The notes under the pieces were generated by a model. The model was given only the letters and a program-made list of their open reading frames with translations. It had not been told where the DNA came from and ran no database searches. Positions 11,062-19,590 of a DNA stretch of 64,000 bases are shown piece by piece. The stretch is from Acidobacteriaceae bacterium. Lineage in GTDB: Bacteria > Acidobacteriota > Terriglobia > Terriglobales > Acidobacteriaceae. Every line of letters begins with the position of its first letter. The stretch's first letter is position 1. Location of the stretch: assembly GCA_030041045.1 (NCBI GenBank), contig JASHOQ010000127.1:1-64000 (forward strand), given 5' to 3'. The position numbers and the translations under genes are program-made.

Positions 11062-12519
11062 ATGCATCCCAATCCAGCGTCTTTGAATCAGGAACGGCCG
11101 GAGCAGCCTGTGAAGACGGGCGCGCCGGCCGTTCTGGCTATCGTGGGCGGGCTATTGTTTGCTGCGGGCGCCGCGGCCGGATGGCTGCACGCATCCACGG
11201 CGATTGCCCTGGGCTTGCGCTGGGCAGGGTTTGCGGCCTTTCTTCCCTTCACCGCACGCCGGCGGTCGCTGCTGCTGTGGACGACGCTTGCCATGGCGGC
11301 AGGTGTGGAGTTGGGCGTGGACGCGCCGCACGCGGCGGCGAGCACGCGCATTGCCGCGGACATTTTTCTGCGGCTGATTCGCGTGATCGTAGCGCCGCTG
11401 ATTTTTGGCGGCCTGGTGACAGGAATCGCCGGCCACGGGCACCTGCACCCCAGCGAGCAAAAATCGCTCGCCGGGGGCCCCGCGGATTTACGGGGCGTGG
11501 GCCGCGTGGCCATCAAGGCGCTGGTGTTCTTTGAAGTGGTGACCACCCTGGGACTGGCACTGGGCGCGATCGCCATCAACCTGTCCCGTGCGGGCGTGGG
11601 CGTGACCATACCGGGGAATGTGGAAGCGGGCGCAGCCGCGCAGGCAACGCCGGGCGTAGCGGGATGGCAGCAGATTCTGCTCAACGTGTTTCCTGAAAAT
11701 ATTGCGCGCGCGGTTGCAGAAAACCAGGTTTTGCAGGTGGCGGTGTTTGCAATTCTGTTTGGAACGGCGCTGGCCATGCTGCCGGCAGCGCGGCGCGCGC
11801 CGCTGGTGGATGTTCTGCAGGCACTCACGGATACGATGTTCAAGCTGACGCGCATGGTGATGGTGACGGCGCCTCTGGCTGCGGGCGCGGCGCTGGCGTA
11901 CACGGTAGGCAGCACGGGGCCGGCCACCATGCTGCCGCTGGCGAAGCTGGTGGTTACGTTCTACGCGGCCATGGCGGCGTTTGTGCTGCTGGTGCTGTGG
12001 CCGGCGATTCTTGCGGCGCGGATTCCGCTGCGGCGATTTGCGGACGCGGTTGCGGAGCCGGCGGCGATCGGGTTTGCCACCACTACCTCAGAGGCCGCGC
12101 TGCCGCTGGCCATGGAGCGGATGGAAGAGTTCGGCGTACCGCGATGGATTGTGTCGTTTGTGATCCCCACCGGGTACAGCTTCAACATGACGGGCTCAAG
12201 CCTGTACCTTTCCATGGCCGCGCTGTTCGCGGCGCAGGCGGCGGGGATTCACTTCAGCGTGGGCGAGCAGGCGGTGATGCTGCTCACGCTGATGCTCACC
12301 AGCAAAGGCGTGGCGGGCGTGCCGCGCGCGGTGCTGGTGATTCTGCTCGGGACCGCCAGCTCTTTCCACATTCCCACTGCCGCGGTGCTGTTGCTCCTGG
12401 GGGTCGACACGCTTATCGATATGGGCCGCGCCGCGATGAACGTGATTGGCAACTGCCTGGCAAGCGCGGTGGTGGCGCGTTGGGAAGGGGAGTTGCAGGG
12501 AACAGGGAGTGGGGAGTAG
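11062..12519 (+). CDS. Dicarboxylate/amino acid:cation symporter (DAACS family)
   Basis: 485 residues, inner-membrane secondary transporter of the GltP/DctA family that moves dicarboxylates or acidic amino acids with Na+ or H+. Visible family features are FLRLIRVIVAPLIFGGLVTGIAGHG, IGFATTTSEAALPLAMERME, SYSFNMTGSSLYL-like segment near 375, the serine-rich reentrant loop region and the C-terminal LIDMGRAAMNVIGN motif with the conserved Asn. The first 60 residues hold two extra hydrophobic segments. The last nine codons (ELQGTGSGE) and the TAG stop are written in a GGGANNA heptad repeat, so the natural 3' end appears to have been replaced. Confidence 0.9.
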   Translation: MHPNPASLNQERPEQPVKTGAPAVLAIVGGLLFAAGAAAGWLHASTAIALGLRWAGFAAFLPFTARRRSLLLWTTLAMAAGVELGVDAPHAAASTRIAADIFLRLIRVIVAPLIFGGLVTGIAGHGHLHPSEQKSLAGGPADLRGVGRVAIKALVFFEVVTTLGLALGAIAINLSRAGVGVTIPGNVEAGAAAQATPGVAGWQQILLNVFPENIARAVAENQVLQVAVFAILFGTALAMLPAARRAPLVDVLQALTDTMFKLTRMVMVTAPLAAGAALAYTVGSTGPATMLPLAKLVVTFYAAMAAFVLLVLWPAILAARIPLRRFADAVAEPAAIGFATTTSEAALPLAMERMEEFGVPRWIVSFVIPTGYSFNMTGSSLYLSMAALFAAQAAGIHFSVGEQAVMLLTLMLTSKGVAGVPRAVLVILLGTASSFHIPTAAVLLLLGVDTLIDMGRAAMNVIGNCLASAVVARWEGELQGTGSGE

Positions 12520-12539
12520 GGAGTAGGAAACAGTGATCA
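12498..12539 (+). repeat. Heptad array H1 overlapping the 3' end of the symporter gene
   Basis: Six phased 7-base units: GGGAACA GGGAGTG GGGAGTA GGGAGTA GGAAACA GTGATCA. The stop TAG of the upstream gene spans the junction of the third and fourth units. Four G3 tracts at 7-base spacing fit the G3N4 quadruplex pattern on the coding strand. Confidence 0.85.
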
Positions 12540-12574
12540 GGACAAGAGGCTTGATTCGAACGCTGCGATAATAA

Positions 12575-15076
12575 ATGGAAATGCCGCTTGTCGATCCCAC
12601 TCCGTTTGCCGTGAAGCACGCCGATTTTGCGGCGCTCGAGTGGCAGCCGCTGCTCATGTTGGTTGGCGGGTTTGCGGCGTCGCCGGTGGGGCGAGCGGGG
12701 ATTCTGGCGCTTGTGCCTTCGACCGATGAGGCGTGGATTGCGCGGCAGCACGCGCTGACGGGCGAGATGCGGCTCCTGCTCGAAGAACAGGTTTCGGTTG
12801 CGCTCGGCGGGCTCTTCGATCCGACGCAGCTCGCCGCGAAGGCGCGGATTCCCGAGGCGGCGCTCGAGGCCGCGGAGTTGCAGGCCGTGGCGCGGCTGGC
12901 GCGCGACGTGGCGGCTTGGGCTGCGCTTTTGCGCGAGCCGCCGGCGCGGTTGGCGGGCAAGCTGGACGCGCTCGCCGCACTTTCGGCGGCGCTGAATCAA
13001 AACCAAAATTTGCGCGCGCTGGCAGAGACGATTGAAAGGACAATTCAGCCGGATGGCTCGATTGCCGACGAGGCGTCGCCGGAGCTTAAGCGCATCCGGC
13101 GCGAGCAGGAGCGGCAGAAGCGGGCGATCGAGGAGAGCCTGCGCACGGCGCTCAGAAAATTGGCAAGCGACGGTGCGGCGCAGGACGACGTGATCACGAT
13201 TCGCGGCGAGCGCTTTGTGATCCCGGTGCGCGCGGAGATCAAGCGGCGCGTGAGCGGGGTGGTGCACGGGGCGAGTTCGTCGGGGCAGACGGTGTACGTG
13301 GAGCCGCTGGAGACCATCGAGCAGAACAACGAGCTGGTGCGGCTGATTGAAGAGGAGCAGGCGGAGATTCACCGCATCTTTGTGGCGCTGACGCGTCAGG
13401 TGGGCGCGCAGGCGCAGGCGTTGGTAGACGGCGCGCGGGTGCTCGCGGCGGTGGATGGGTTGCTGGCGCGGGCGCGGTTTGCGCGGGCGTTCAATTGCGT
13501 TTCTCCCGTTCTTTTTTCTCCCGATCCGGGGCCGGAGCGGTTGCGAATCGAAGCAGCGCGGCATCCTCTGCTCGAGAAACGATTGCGCGAAACCGGCGGC
13601 GAAATTGTGCCGCTCGACCTGGAGCTGACGGCGGACGAGCGGCAGCTGGTGATCAGCGGGCCGAATGCGGGCGGCAAGACGGTGGCGCTGAAGACGGCGG
13701 CGCTGCTGGCTATGATGGCGCAGGCGGGCTTGCCGGTGCCGGCAAGGGCGGCGGAGTTTCCCGTGTTCACGGCGTTTCTGGCCGACATCGGCGATGCGCA
13801 GTCGATCGAGGCGGCGTTGTCAACGTTTTCCGCGCACATCGCCAACCTGGACCGGCTGGCGCGATTGGCGGATGCGCGGAGCCTGGTGCTGCTCGACGAA
13901 CTGGGTTCGTCCACCGATCCTGCAGAGGGAGCCGCGCTGGCCGTGGCCGTGGCGGAGTTTTTTCTCGAGGCACGGGCGTGGACGCTGATCTCGACGCACC
14001 ACACCGCGCTCAAGGTGTATGCGGCGAATGCGCCGGGGGTGCGCAATGCGGCCGAGGGCGTGGATGAGAAGACGCTGGCGCCCACTTTTCATTTGCGAAT
14101 GGGCGTGCCGGGAGCGTCGGCGGGGATTCAGACCGCGGCGCGGCTGGGACTGAAGCCTGCAATCGTTGCGGCGGCGCGTAAGCGGCTGGGCACGCAGCAG
14201 GCGGATGTGGCGCGGTTCCTGGACAAGCTGCATTCCGAGCTGGCGGAGCTCGAGGCAGACAAGAAAAAAGCGCGCGAGAGTGAGTATGCGTTGAACCAGG
14301 AACGGAAGAAGCTGGAACGCGAAGGCGACGTGGAGGTGCGCGCCCGCGTGCGCGAGCTCGAGCGGAAGCTTGCGTCGCTGCTCAAGGAGTTCGAGTTTCA
14401 GATGCGGGAAAATGTGCGCGCGGTTGAGGAGCGCGCGGCGCAGCAGAAGCTTTCGAAAGAAGCCGAGCGGCGGATCAACCGGTTGCGAAGGGAGTTTCAG
14501 GAGAGCTTGAATCAAACCGTCGTCGCGCACCGCACGGGAGCCGATGCCGGCGATAGTAACGCGCAGCCGCACTTGCTCAAGCACATTGCGCCGGGCGACA
14601 GGGTGCTGTTGAAGACGATGAACAAAGTGGCCGTGGTGCAGCGGGAGATTGAGAAGGATCTGTTTGAAGTGGCGCTGGGGCCGATCAAGATGCGGGTGCG
14701 CAGAGATGAGTGCTCCGCGCCTCCTGGCTCCGGAGGAGATTTGCGGCCGGGAGAAAAAACCGATCCGCTCAGCGCCGCACGGCAGCAGAGGAATGTCCAT
14801 GTCTCGGTGACGAGCGCGAACAGCGACGATCTGCGCGCGGAGATCAATTTGATCGGGCGCACGGTGGATGAGGCGCGCGAGGAGCTCGAGAAATATCTGG
14901 ACCGCGCGTTTCTCGCGGGCCTCGAGCGGGTTCGGGTGATTCACGGGCATGGCGCGGGCGTGTTGCGGCGCGGAGTGCGGGAGTATTTGAAGGGGCATCC
15001 GCACGTGGCGGGGATTGAAGAGGCGGCGCAGAACGAGGGCGGGATGGGCGCGACGGTGGTGGAGCTGCGGCAGTAG
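12575..15076 (+). CDS. mutS2: Endonuclease/ribosome-rescue ATPase MutS2
   Basis: 833 residues. N-terminal MutS-like core (to about 330), ATPase domain with Walker A GPNAGGKT at 362-369, Walker B LVLLDELGSSTDP near 435, a long charged coiled coil (about 525-660), a KOW-like segment (APGDRVLLKTMNKVAVVQ), and a C-terminal Smr domain with HGHGAGVLRRGVR. MutS2 lacks the mismatch-recognition domain of MutS; in Bacillus it splits collided ribosomes, elsewhere it suppresses recombination. The Smr motif usually written LDLRG reads INLIGR here, so nuclease activity may be altered. The gene begins 36 bases after a heptad array and ends before a family C repeat. Confidence 0.93.
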   Translation: MEMPLVDPTPFAVKHADFAALEWQPLLMLVGGFAASPVGRAGILALVPSTDEAWIARQHALTGEMRLLLEEQVSVALGGLFDPTQLAAKARIPEAALEAAELQAVARLARDVAAWAALLREPPARLAGKLDALAALSAALNQNQNLRALAETIERTIQPDGSIADEASPELKRIRREQERQKRAIEESLRTALRKLASDGAAQDDVITIRGERFVIPVRAEIKRRVSGVVHGASSSGQTVYVEPLETIEQNNELVRLIEEEQAEIHRIFVALTRQVGAQAQALVDGARVLAAVDGLLARARFARAFNCVSPVLFSPDPGPERLRIEAARHPLLEKRLRETGGEIVPLDLELTADERQLVISGPNAGGKTVALKTAALLAMMAQAGLPVPARAAEFPVFTAFLADIGDAQSIEAALSTFSAHIANLDRLARLADARSLVLLDELGSSTDPAEGAALAVAVAEFFLEARAWTLISTHHTALKVYAANAPGVRNAAEGVDEKTLAPTFHLRMGVPGASAGIQTAARLGLKPAIVAAARKRLGTQQADVARFLDKLHSELAELEADKKKARESEYALNQERKKLEREGDVEVRARVRELERKLASLLKEFEFQMRENVRAVEERAAQQKLSKEAERRINRLRREFQESLNQTVVAHRTGADAGDSNAQPHLLKHIAPGDRVLLKTMNKVAVVQREIEKDLFEVALGPIKMRVRRDECSAPPGSGGDLRPGEKTDPLSAARQQRNVHVSVTSANSDDLRAEINLIGRTVDEAREELEKYLDRAFLAGLERVRVIHGHGAGVLRRGVREYLKGHPHVAGIEEAAQNEGGMGATVVELRQ

Positions 15077-15093
15077 TTGCCTTCAGAGGCAAG

Positions 15094-15153
15094 GAACCGC
15101 AAATCCTTCGACTCCCTCGTCCGCCGCGGCGGACTCGTCGCTCGGGATGACAC
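15094..15153 (+). repeat. Dispersed intergenic repeat, family C
   Basis: GGAACCGCAAATCCTTCGAC ... CGCTCGGGATGACACGG with the perfect palindrome TCCGCCGCGGCGGA in the middle. It lies 18 bases after mutS2, between convergent genes. Confidence 0.75.
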
Positions 15154-15219
15154 GGCGCGGACTGGCGCTGGAAGAACGCGGTCAGGATGAGGCGGTGCGG
15201 CTGGTGTCGAAATGAGAAA

Positions 15220-15900
15220 TTAGGGAGCAGGACGAAGCCAGACGGCTTCAGCGGCGGGGCGGCCGAGGATGGATTTGCCGGAAATTGACTTGCCGGATTC
15301 GAGCTCGACCTGGACGGTCTGGTCATAGTTCTGGCTCAAAATGCGGAGGGTGCGCCCCGGGCCGATGCCGGATTTATGAAGAAAGAGCAGGAGCCGGGGA
15401 TCGCGCTCCTGAAGGCTGGTCACGGTGTAACGCTTCCCTTCCTGAGCCTCGGAGAGCTGGACTTCGCCGCGACGCTTGCGCTCGGCGGGGCGCTCGGGCA
15501 GAACAGCGTTGCCATGGGGACAGGCGCCGCCTTCGCCGAGTTTTTCGCGCAGCTTGGCTTCAAAAGCGGGCGAGACAGCGTGCTCCAGGCGCTCGGCCTC
15601 CTCGTGAATCTGGTGCCACTCCATGCCGAACAGCTCGCTCAGCATGCGCTCGATCAGGTGATGGCGGAGGGCGGTGTGGTAGGCGGTCTCGCGGCCCTGT
15701 GCGGTGAGGTGGACGATGCCGTCGGCGCCGACTTCGACGTCGCCGTCGCGCTTGAGGCGCTTGAGGGCCATGGTGACGGCGGGCGCGGAGACTTCAAGCC
15801 AGTGGGCGAGCACGGCGGGAATGACCTCGCGGCCTTCGGCTTCGGCCTCGAGGATGGCCTTGAGGTAGTTCTCCTTCGAGACGTGGATGGAGTCGCGCAT
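15220..15900 (-). CDS. DtxR/MntR-family metal-dependent transcriptional repressor
   Basis: 226 residues. Winged HTH at 5-65 (SKENYLKAILEAEAEG, VSAPAVTMALKRLKRDGDVE), then the metal-binding and dimerisation domain with HHLIERMLSELFGMEWHQIHEEAERLEHAVSP (residues about 80-115), which carries the His/Glu metal ligands, and a C-terminal FeoA/SH3-like domain (TSLQERDPRLLLFLHKSGIGPG) from about 150. Such regulators repress Mn or Fe uptake genes when metal is plentiful. A plausible target is the Nramp transporter at 22-23.5 kb. No Shine-Dalgarno is visible, and heptad array H2 begins 26 bases before its start codon, so the promoter must lie in or beyond the repeat. Confidence 0.88.
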   Translation of the reverse strand: MRDSIHVSKENYLKAILEAEAEGREVIPAVLAHWLEVSAPAVTMALKRLKRDGDVEVGADGIVHLTAQGRETAYHTALRHHLIERMLSELFGMEWHQIHEEAERLEHAVSPAFEAKLREKLGEGGACPHGNAVLPERPAERKRRGEVQLSEAQEGKRYTVTSLQERDPRLLLFLHKSGIGPGRTLRILSQNYDQTVQVELESGKSISGKSILGRPAAEAVWLRPAP

Positions 15901-15925
15901 GGAGGTGCTGGAGGACAGGATAACA

Positions 15926-16079
15926 ACAGTGGACAGTGGTCAGTGATCAGTGATCAGTGATCAGGAGTCAGGAATCAGGGAGTAGGGGGTAGGGAGCAGG
16001 GAGTAGGGAGCAGGGAGTGGGGAGTAGGGAGTGGGGAACAGGGATCACTGAACAAGGAACTTACCACTGACCACTGAAA
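15926..16079 (+). repeat. Heptad array H2, about 22 phased units
   Basis: Unbroken 7-base phase from ACAGTGG at 15926 through three TCAGTGA units, then TCAGGGA, GTAGGGG, GTAGGGA, GCAGGGA, GTAGGGA, GCAGGGA, GTGGGGA, GTAGGGA, GTGGGGA, ACAGGGA, and on to more diverged units ending near 16079. Ten consecutive units carry G3 or G4 tracts at 7-base spacing. It is in the 392-base gap upstream of the MntR-like gene. Confidence 0.9.
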
Positions 16080-16087
16080 ACAAACCT

Positions 16088-16135
16088 GCCCGCTTCAGCG
16101 GGCAAATGATGGTAGCCCCAGGCGCAAGCCTGGGG
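16088..16135. repeat. Two-hairpin cassette, family D
   Basis: GCCCGC TTCA GCGGGC (16088-16103) and CCCCAGGC GCAA GCCTGGGG (16116-16135), both perfect, with an 11-12-base linker AAATGATGGTAG. The reverse complement arrangement recurs at 21982-22030. It sits between the two inverted heptad arrays H2 and H3. Confidence 0.85.
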
Positions 16136-16230
16136 ATCAAGATGCCGCTTGAGCGCCAAGCCCCCGCCAGGGGGCGAAAGAATTGCCCTTTACGGTTGGA
16201 ACTCCCTTACTCCTCAAGTTTCCATCCGGC

Positions 16231-16286
16231 TGACCACTGACCCATAGCCCCCAGCCCCTGATCCCTGTTCCCTACTCCCTGTTCCC
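16231..16286 (-). repeat. Heptad array H3 abutting the efflux gene stop
   Basis: Eight phased units on the plus strand: TGACCAC TGACCCA TAGCCCC CAGCCCC TGATCCC TGTTCCC TACTCCC TGTTCCC. On the minus strand this reads GGGAACA GGGAGTA and so on, in the same sense as the HlyD-like gene, whose stop codon is six bases away. H2 and H3 are in inverted orientation and could pair. Confidence 0.88.
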
Positions 16287-16292
16287 TCGGCT

Positions 16293-17501
16293 TCACTTCA
16301 CCCACACCTTCGGTTCAACTGACAGCCCGGGGCGTAGCTCGTGGTTGGGGTCTTCGCGGGCGAGGTTGGTGAAGTCGATGCGCACGGGGAGTCTCTGCAC
16401 GACCTTCACGTAGTTGCCGGTGGCGTTTTCCGGCGGGAAGAGCGAGAGCACGGAGCCGGTGGCGCCGCCGATCTGGGTGATGCGGCCGGAGTAGTCCTTG
16501 CCGGTGGAGTCGACGTGAATCTGCACTTTCTGGCCGGCCTGCATGTGGCGCAACTGGGTTTCCTTGAAGTTGGCGGTGATCCAGATGTCCTCGAGCGAGA
16601 CCAGGGTCATGAGGTTCTGGCCGGCGGAAACGTTCTGGTTGATTTCGACGCTCTTGCGGGTGATGATGCCGGCCTCGGGCGCGAAGATGCGGGTATAGCT
16701 GAGGTTGAGGCGGGCCTGATCGAGCTCGGCCTGAGCCTGCTCCACCTGGGCTTCAGCCTGCTTGGCGCGAGCTTCCTGAAAGGCGACCTGCTGGGGCGCG
16801 GTTTGCGCGTATTTGAGGGAAGCCTCGGCCTGGGTTTCGCGATCGTGGGCGACGCGGACGGCGTCGGCGGCGGCCTGCTGGCTGGCGAGGGCATCGGCAA
16901 GGGCGGCTTTATCGGAATCGGCGGCGTCGACGGCGGCGTCGTATTGTTGCTTGCTGATGACGTCCTTCTCCACCAGCGGCGTGTAGCGGGTCAGGTCGGA
17001 CTGGGCCTTGATGTTGTTGGCCTGCGCCTGGGCAACGCGGGCTTTGGCGGCGTCGAACTGCTCTTGCGCCTGGGAGACGGCGGCGTGGGCGCCGCTCAAG
17101 TCGGCGTCGGCCGAGCGCAGATTGCTGCCGGTGTTGACGCTGGTGATGGGCACAAAGACTTTCGCCGCGACAGCAGCGGCCCTGGCGCTATCGAGCGCGG
17201 CCTGGGCGTTTTCCACGGCAACCTCAAAGTCCTTGGGGTCGAGCTCGGCGATGGGATCGCCGCGGCGCACGAACTGGTTTTCGTTCACGTCCACATGGAT
17301 GACCTGGCCGGCGATGCGCGCGCTGATCTGGATGATATGGCCGTTGACCTGCGCGTCGTCAGTATCTTCGCTGTAGGTGGAGCGCCACCAGACGCCAAGA
17401 GCAATGAGGACCAGCAGCACGACGACAGTGATGATGATGCCGCGGCGGCGCCTGGGCGGCGCGATCTCAGTGTCTGCGGGATGTTCTGCCTTTGCGGGCA
17501 T
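16293..17501 (-). CDS. HlyD/EmrA-type membrane fusion protein
   Basis: 402 residues from the ATG at 17501 (GGAG nine bases upstream); a GTG at 17519 would add six residues. One transmembrane helix near 25-42 (IIITVVVLLVLIALGVWW), a lipoyl/biotinyl half (INGHIIQISARIAGQV-like, ENQFVRRGDPIAELD), a long Ala/Gln/Glu coiled coil (about 80-240), the second lipoyl half (IFAPEAGIITRKSVEINQNVSAGQNLMTLV) and a beta-barrel domain. It would link an inner-membrane pump to TolC. Its gene follows the TolC-like gene by a few bases. No EmrB-type MFS or ABC pump gene is adjacent in the window. Confidence 0.9.
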   Translation of the reverse strand: MPAKAEHPADTEIAPPRRRRGIIITVVVLLVLIALGVWWRSTYSEDTDDAQVNGHIIQISARIAGQVIHVDVNENQFVRRGDPIAELDPKDFEVAVENAQAALDSARAAAVAAKVFVPITSVNTGSNLRSADADLSGAHAAVSQAQEQFDAAKARVAQAQANNIKAQSDLTRYTPLVEKDVISKQQYDAAVDAADSDKAALADALASQQAAADAVRVAHDRETQAEASLKYAQTAPQQVAFQEARAKQAEAQVEQAQAELDQARLNLSYTRIFAPEAGIITRKSVEINQNVSAGQNLMTLVSLEDIWITANFKETQLRHMQAGQKVQIHVDSTGKDYSGRITQIGGATGSVLSLFPPENATGNYVKVVQRLPVRIDFTNLAREDPNHELRPGLSVEPKVWVK

Positions 17502-17521
17502 GGTGTTTGTCTCCGCCACGA

Positions 17522-18949
17522 TTACTTCCCTCCCAGATAAGTCTTATAGTCCCGGCCGGCGCCGAGCGCGCGGGCGAGGCTGAGCTTGGCCACATTGTCG
17601 CGATAGAGGCTGACAACATATTGATTGTCAGCCTGTGCGAGAGATTGCTGCGCTTCGCTGACGGCGAGATTATCGCTCACGCCGTTGGCGTAGCGCTGCT
17701 GCGCCTCGCTGAGAGCCTCCTGGGCCAGATCCACGCTGGAGCGAGCCACTTGAACCAGCTTCTGCGCCGACTCGATGTCGAGCAGCGCGTCGCGCACGTC
17801 GGCGTCCACCTGGGCATTCTCGTCGCTCAGCTGCGCCTGCGCGGTATCGAGCTGGGCCTGCGCCTGCTGGGCTTCGCCGCGCAGCTCGAATTCCTTGAAG
17901 ACAGGGACGCTCAGCGTGCCGGTGGCGTCAACGGTGCCGTGCGAGTGGGCGAGCGTGGTGCCGATGTCGCCGTAATCGGCGTCGGCCTTCAGCGTGGGCA
18001 GGCGGTCGGCGGTTGCGGCTTTGCGCTGCTCCTCGGCGGCCTTGGCCTGCTCCACGAGCGCGGCCAGGTCTTTTCGATTCTGTTGCGCCTGGGCGATGAG
18101 CGCCTGCACGTCGAGCTGATCGAAGGCGGCGTAGGGCGCTTCGTCGGTAAGCGTGAACTGCTGCGCCAGCGGCAGGCCGATGGTGCGGGCGAGGGCCAGC
18201 TTGTCTTTTTCGAGCGCGTTTTGCGCGGTGATCAACTGCTGTTCGAGCGATTGATAGTCGACGCGGGAACGGAGCTCGTCGAGCAGGGGCGCGGTGCCGG
18301 CCTGATGATTGGCGACGGCCTGGTCGAGCGAAACCTTGGCGGTCGCGACCTGAGCCTGCACGCTGGAAATCTGCGTTTGGTCGGCGAGCACGAGGAGATA
18401 GGCATTGCCGACGGTGAGCACCACCATGTCGCGCGCGTCTTCAGCGCTGAGTCGCGCGGCCAGGAAGTTGTGGCGCGCGGCCAGATAGTTGCGCAGCGAA
18501 GCCAGATCGACCAGCGACCAACTGAGCGAGGCGCGCACGTCGGTGTAGCCGAAGGGGCCGACGACTTTGGGAATGCCGGGAAGGCGCAGGCCTTCGGCGG
18601 GCAGATCGACCTGGGAGACGGTTTCTTTGGCGTTGAGGTCGATGGAGGGGAGCAGCGATTGCAACTGACTGAGGCGCTCAGCGCGGGCCGTAGCGGCTTC
18701 AGTGCCGCTGAGGATGATGCCGAGGTTGGTGTTGAGGCCGCGGGCGATGGCGTCATCGAGTGAGAGCGGAAGAACCTGCGGCGAGACTTCGCCTTTGACC
18801 ACGCTGCCCTGAAAGGAGCCGGCGGTGGGAGCAGCGGCCTGGGGGGGCGCCTGCGCGGGCGAATGCGGGGCGGCGAGGACGAAGGCAACAAAAAGGCAAA
18901 CAGCCGAAGCGCGGATTTCGTTTTTGTGGATGGGATTGAACAAATTCAA
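17522..18949 (-). CDS. TolC-family outer membrane efflux protein
   Basis: 475 residues with a TTG start at 18949. A signal peptide covers about the first 33 residues (VCLFVAFVLAAPHSPAQA). Two TolC repeats follow, each a pair of long Ala/Gln-rich helices: LPLSLDDAIARGLNTNLGI...LLPSIDLNAKET and the second with QNRKDLAALVEQAKAAEEQRKAATADRLPTL. These form an outer-membrane/periplasmic channel as a trimer. It is co-directional with the HlyD-like gene 20 bases downstream, so the two form a small operon. The 640-base upstream gap should contain its promoter; none is obvious. Confidence 0.9.
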   Translation of the reverse strand: MNLFNPIHKNEIRASAVCLFVAFVLAAPHSPAQAPPQAAAPTAGSFQGSVVKGEVSPQVLPLSLDDAIARGLNTNLGIILSGTEAATARAERLSQLQSLLPSIDLNAKETVSQVDLPAEGLRLPGIPKVVGPFGYTDVRASLSWSLVDLASLRNYLAARHNFLAARLSAEDARDMVVLTVGNAYLLVLADQTQISSVQAQVATAKVSLDQAVANHQAGTAPLLDELRSRVDYQSLEQQLITAQNALEKDKLALARTIGLPLAQQFTLTDEAPYAAFDQLDVQALIAQAQQNRKDLAALVEQAKAAEEQRKAATADRLPTLKADADYGDIGTTLAHSHGTVDATGTLSVPVFKEFELRGEAQQAQAQLDTAQAQLSDENAQVDADVRDALLDIESAQKLVQVARSSVDLAQEALSEAQQRYANGVSDNLAVSEAQQSLAQADNQYVVSLYRDNVAKLSLARALGAGRDYKTYLGGK

Positions 18950-19405
18950 CCTGGCTCAACACTGCGGCGCTCACAGCCGCCTGAAAATAGGGCTGTTAGT
19001 GAATGGATGCGTAGATCGGCGGACGCGGTTCTAAATGTGACCGCGCGGCGACCGTATCAGCCTCACTTTATACCAGGAGAGCGGGCGATCTGAGGGAAAA
19101 ACGCGGTCTCTGCCCGAGGGCGATAAGGAATGGGACCGAGGCGAGAGCTGCGCGTTCCCCGGTAACGCGCGCCGAAGCGGGGAGGGTCGAGGCCGCCGGC
19201 CAAGAGAACACCGCGAGAAGGGCCCGTGAATAACGCGGGAGTGGGGAAAAGCGCGGGCAGGTCTGGCTTCAGCGGGCACCGGGCGTGGGTCTTCCCTTCC
19301 CTTTTTGCCGTGCGTTCACACTCCGTACCGGGCGCATGCGATATCAGTTGCGAGAGGGGTGGCGCGCTCCCTGATTCGTAGTGGGCAAGTAGGTTGGTGC
19401 GCCTT

Positions 19406-19523
19406 CCTAGGTCCCAGAATCGAGACCTGGGGCACCCATTTTTCGTGATGAGTCCAGAATCGGCTGAGTGAGGTTGGTCATTTCCCACCCTTTCGCCCAG
19501 GAACGGCGAAAGCATGGGGCAAC
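19406..19523 (+). repeat. Family A and family B hairpin repeats upstream of ppk1
   Basis: Family A at 19406-19437 (CCTAGGTCCC...GAGACCTGGGGCACCC) and family B at 19484-19523 (CCCACCCTTTCGCC...GGCGAAAGCATGGGGCAAC). They lie in the 641-base gap 18950-19590 between divergent genes. The rest of that gap shows no gene I can support; the ORF-track entries there are shadows. Confidence 0.75.
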
Positions 19524-19590
19524 GCAGTTTGTGCCGGGGCGGGGGCGGACGCTGTAGACTGCCAACACGGCGCGGGAAAAAGAAAGAAGC

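Noticed and set aside
15926-16079. CRISPR array
   Set aside because: Units are 7 bases and contiguous without spacers; there are no cas genes in the window.
16341-17540. 399-codon ORF opposite the HlyD-like gene
   Set aside because: Low-complexity Gly/Val/Asp translation typical of antisense frames in GC-rich genes; the other strand has a clear membrane fusion protein.
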